Source: Geomobilibacter sp964432205 (lineage in GTDB: Bacteria; Desulfobacterota; Desulfuromonadia; Geobacterales; DSM-12255). Taken from it: a stretch of 64,000 bases of DNA. The stretch is taken from positions 62,001-126,000 of the forward strand of contig CAYSMK010000004.1 in NCBI GenBank assembly GCA_964432205.1. Reading direction: 5' to 3'. The position numbers and the translations under genes were made by a program. Of the stretch, positions 63,671 through 64,000 are shown piece after piece. The notes beneath the pieces were generated by a model that had not been told where the DNA came from, ran no database searches, and saw only the letters and a program-made list of their open reading frames with translations. Numbering within the stretch: the first letter of the stretch is position 1; each line of letters starts with the position of its first letter.

Positions 63671-64000
63671 TTAACGCTCCCGATTGACCACGTAGTCGGC
63701 AAGGCTGAAAAGGGCTCCCTTGGCCGGAGAGGAAGGAAACTCTGCCAGACACTCCTTTGCTGCGGCCACATAGTCAGCGGCCCGGCGCACGGTGTAGTCG
63801 ATCCCTCCATAGGTGTGGACAAGGGCAAAGACATCATCGAAATCTTCGTCTTCCAGGGAGTCCTTGACGATTACCTCGCCGATGCGGTCACGCTCGTCAG
63901 GCGCACAGTGACGCAGGGCGTGGATCAGGGGAAGGGTCAGCTTGCCTTCCTCGAGATCGTGGCCGATGCTCTTGCCGAACGCCTCCTCTTTGGCGACGTA
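63671..64000 (-). CDS. Polyprenyl synthetase, C-terminal part, continues past the window
   Basis: The last 109 codons are present: GKSIGHDLEEGKLTLPLIHALRH matches the second half of the trans-prenyl diphosphate synthase family just after its second DDxxD, then the helical end to VVNRER. By family this is an octaprenyl- or similar long-chain synthase for quinone side chains. The 5' part lies beyond 64000. Confidence 0.85.
   Translation of the reverse strand, partial: YVAKEEAFGKSIGHDLEEGKLTLPLIHALRHCAPDERDRIGEVIVKDSLEDEDFDDVFALVHTYGGIDYTVRRAADYVAAAKECLAEFPSSPAKGALFSLADYVVNRER

Overview
The window looks like a chromosome segment of a Geobacter-like deltaproteobacterium (Geobacteraceae/Desulfuromonadia). 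This is inferred from GC-rich coding, c-type heme motifs in several small exported proteins, the gene orders ilvD-ilvB-ilvN-ilvC-psd-pssA and lptC-lptA-lptB-rpoN-hpf-ptsN-hprK-rapZ, and sigma-54 and metal-responsive regulatory sites typical of that group. Nearly all of it is protein coding. I found no tRNA, rRNA, CRISPR array, prophage or complete insertion sequence.

Layout. 1-2.1 kb: the 5' part of an exported beta-helix protein and a NarL-type response regulator. 2.1-9 kb: a minus-strand operon for branched-chain amino acids that continues into phosphatidylethanolamine synthesis. 9-17 kb: two core-gene blocks, rpsB-tsf-pyrH-frr and uppS-cdsA-dxr-rseP-tsaB. 17.3-20.2 kb: a plus-strand cassette behind a sigma-54 promoter with two small exported proteins, a periplasmic C39-type protease and an outer-membrane barrel with a coiled coil; it resembles the Pseudomonas Fap functional-amyloid system and is the most novel part of the window. 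20.3-23.5 kb: lptF, lptG and an IPT/TIG protein. 23.6-31.5 kb: a heme-motif DsbC-like protein, the S-adenosylmethionine cycle (ahcY with an ArsR-methyltransferase regulator, and metK), a nitronate monooxygenase-like enzyme and a two-component system. 31.6-33.5 kb: a DUF503 protein and an OmpA-family protein. 33.5-42.2 kb: a regulatory PTS with HPr kinase, RapZ, RpoN, Hpf and the Lpt bridge. 42.3-47.4 kb: Kdo synthesis and pyrG. 47.4-49.3 kb: an EAL-HDOD protein and a P460-type cytochrome. 49.4-60.5 kb: a metal-homeostasis island. 60.5-64 kb: a lytic transglycosylase, a VOC protein, CcdA, a TlpA-like lipoprotein, a small hypothetical and the 3' part of a polyprenyl synthase.

The metal island has four control systems side by side: a NikR-type palindrome before nikMN-Q-O, four Fur-box-like sites (before fur, feoB, a cytochrome-DUF3793 pair and a His-rich porin), a DtxR-FeoA fusion in the feo operon, and a yybP-ykoY manganese riboswitch with an overlapping terminator before htpX-terC. 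Several blocks build the envelope together: pssA/psd/cdsA make phospholipid, dxr/uppS/polyprenyl synthase make isoprenoid carriers, kdsABCD makes Kdo, and lptABCFG exports LPS.

Intergenic DNA carries a striking family of 7-nt-periodic tandem repeats at seven places, often as facing arms, plus two GTAGGGGC-bounded palindromic elements and one MITE-like element. Start codons were adjusted to ribosome binding sites and family N-termini where noted.
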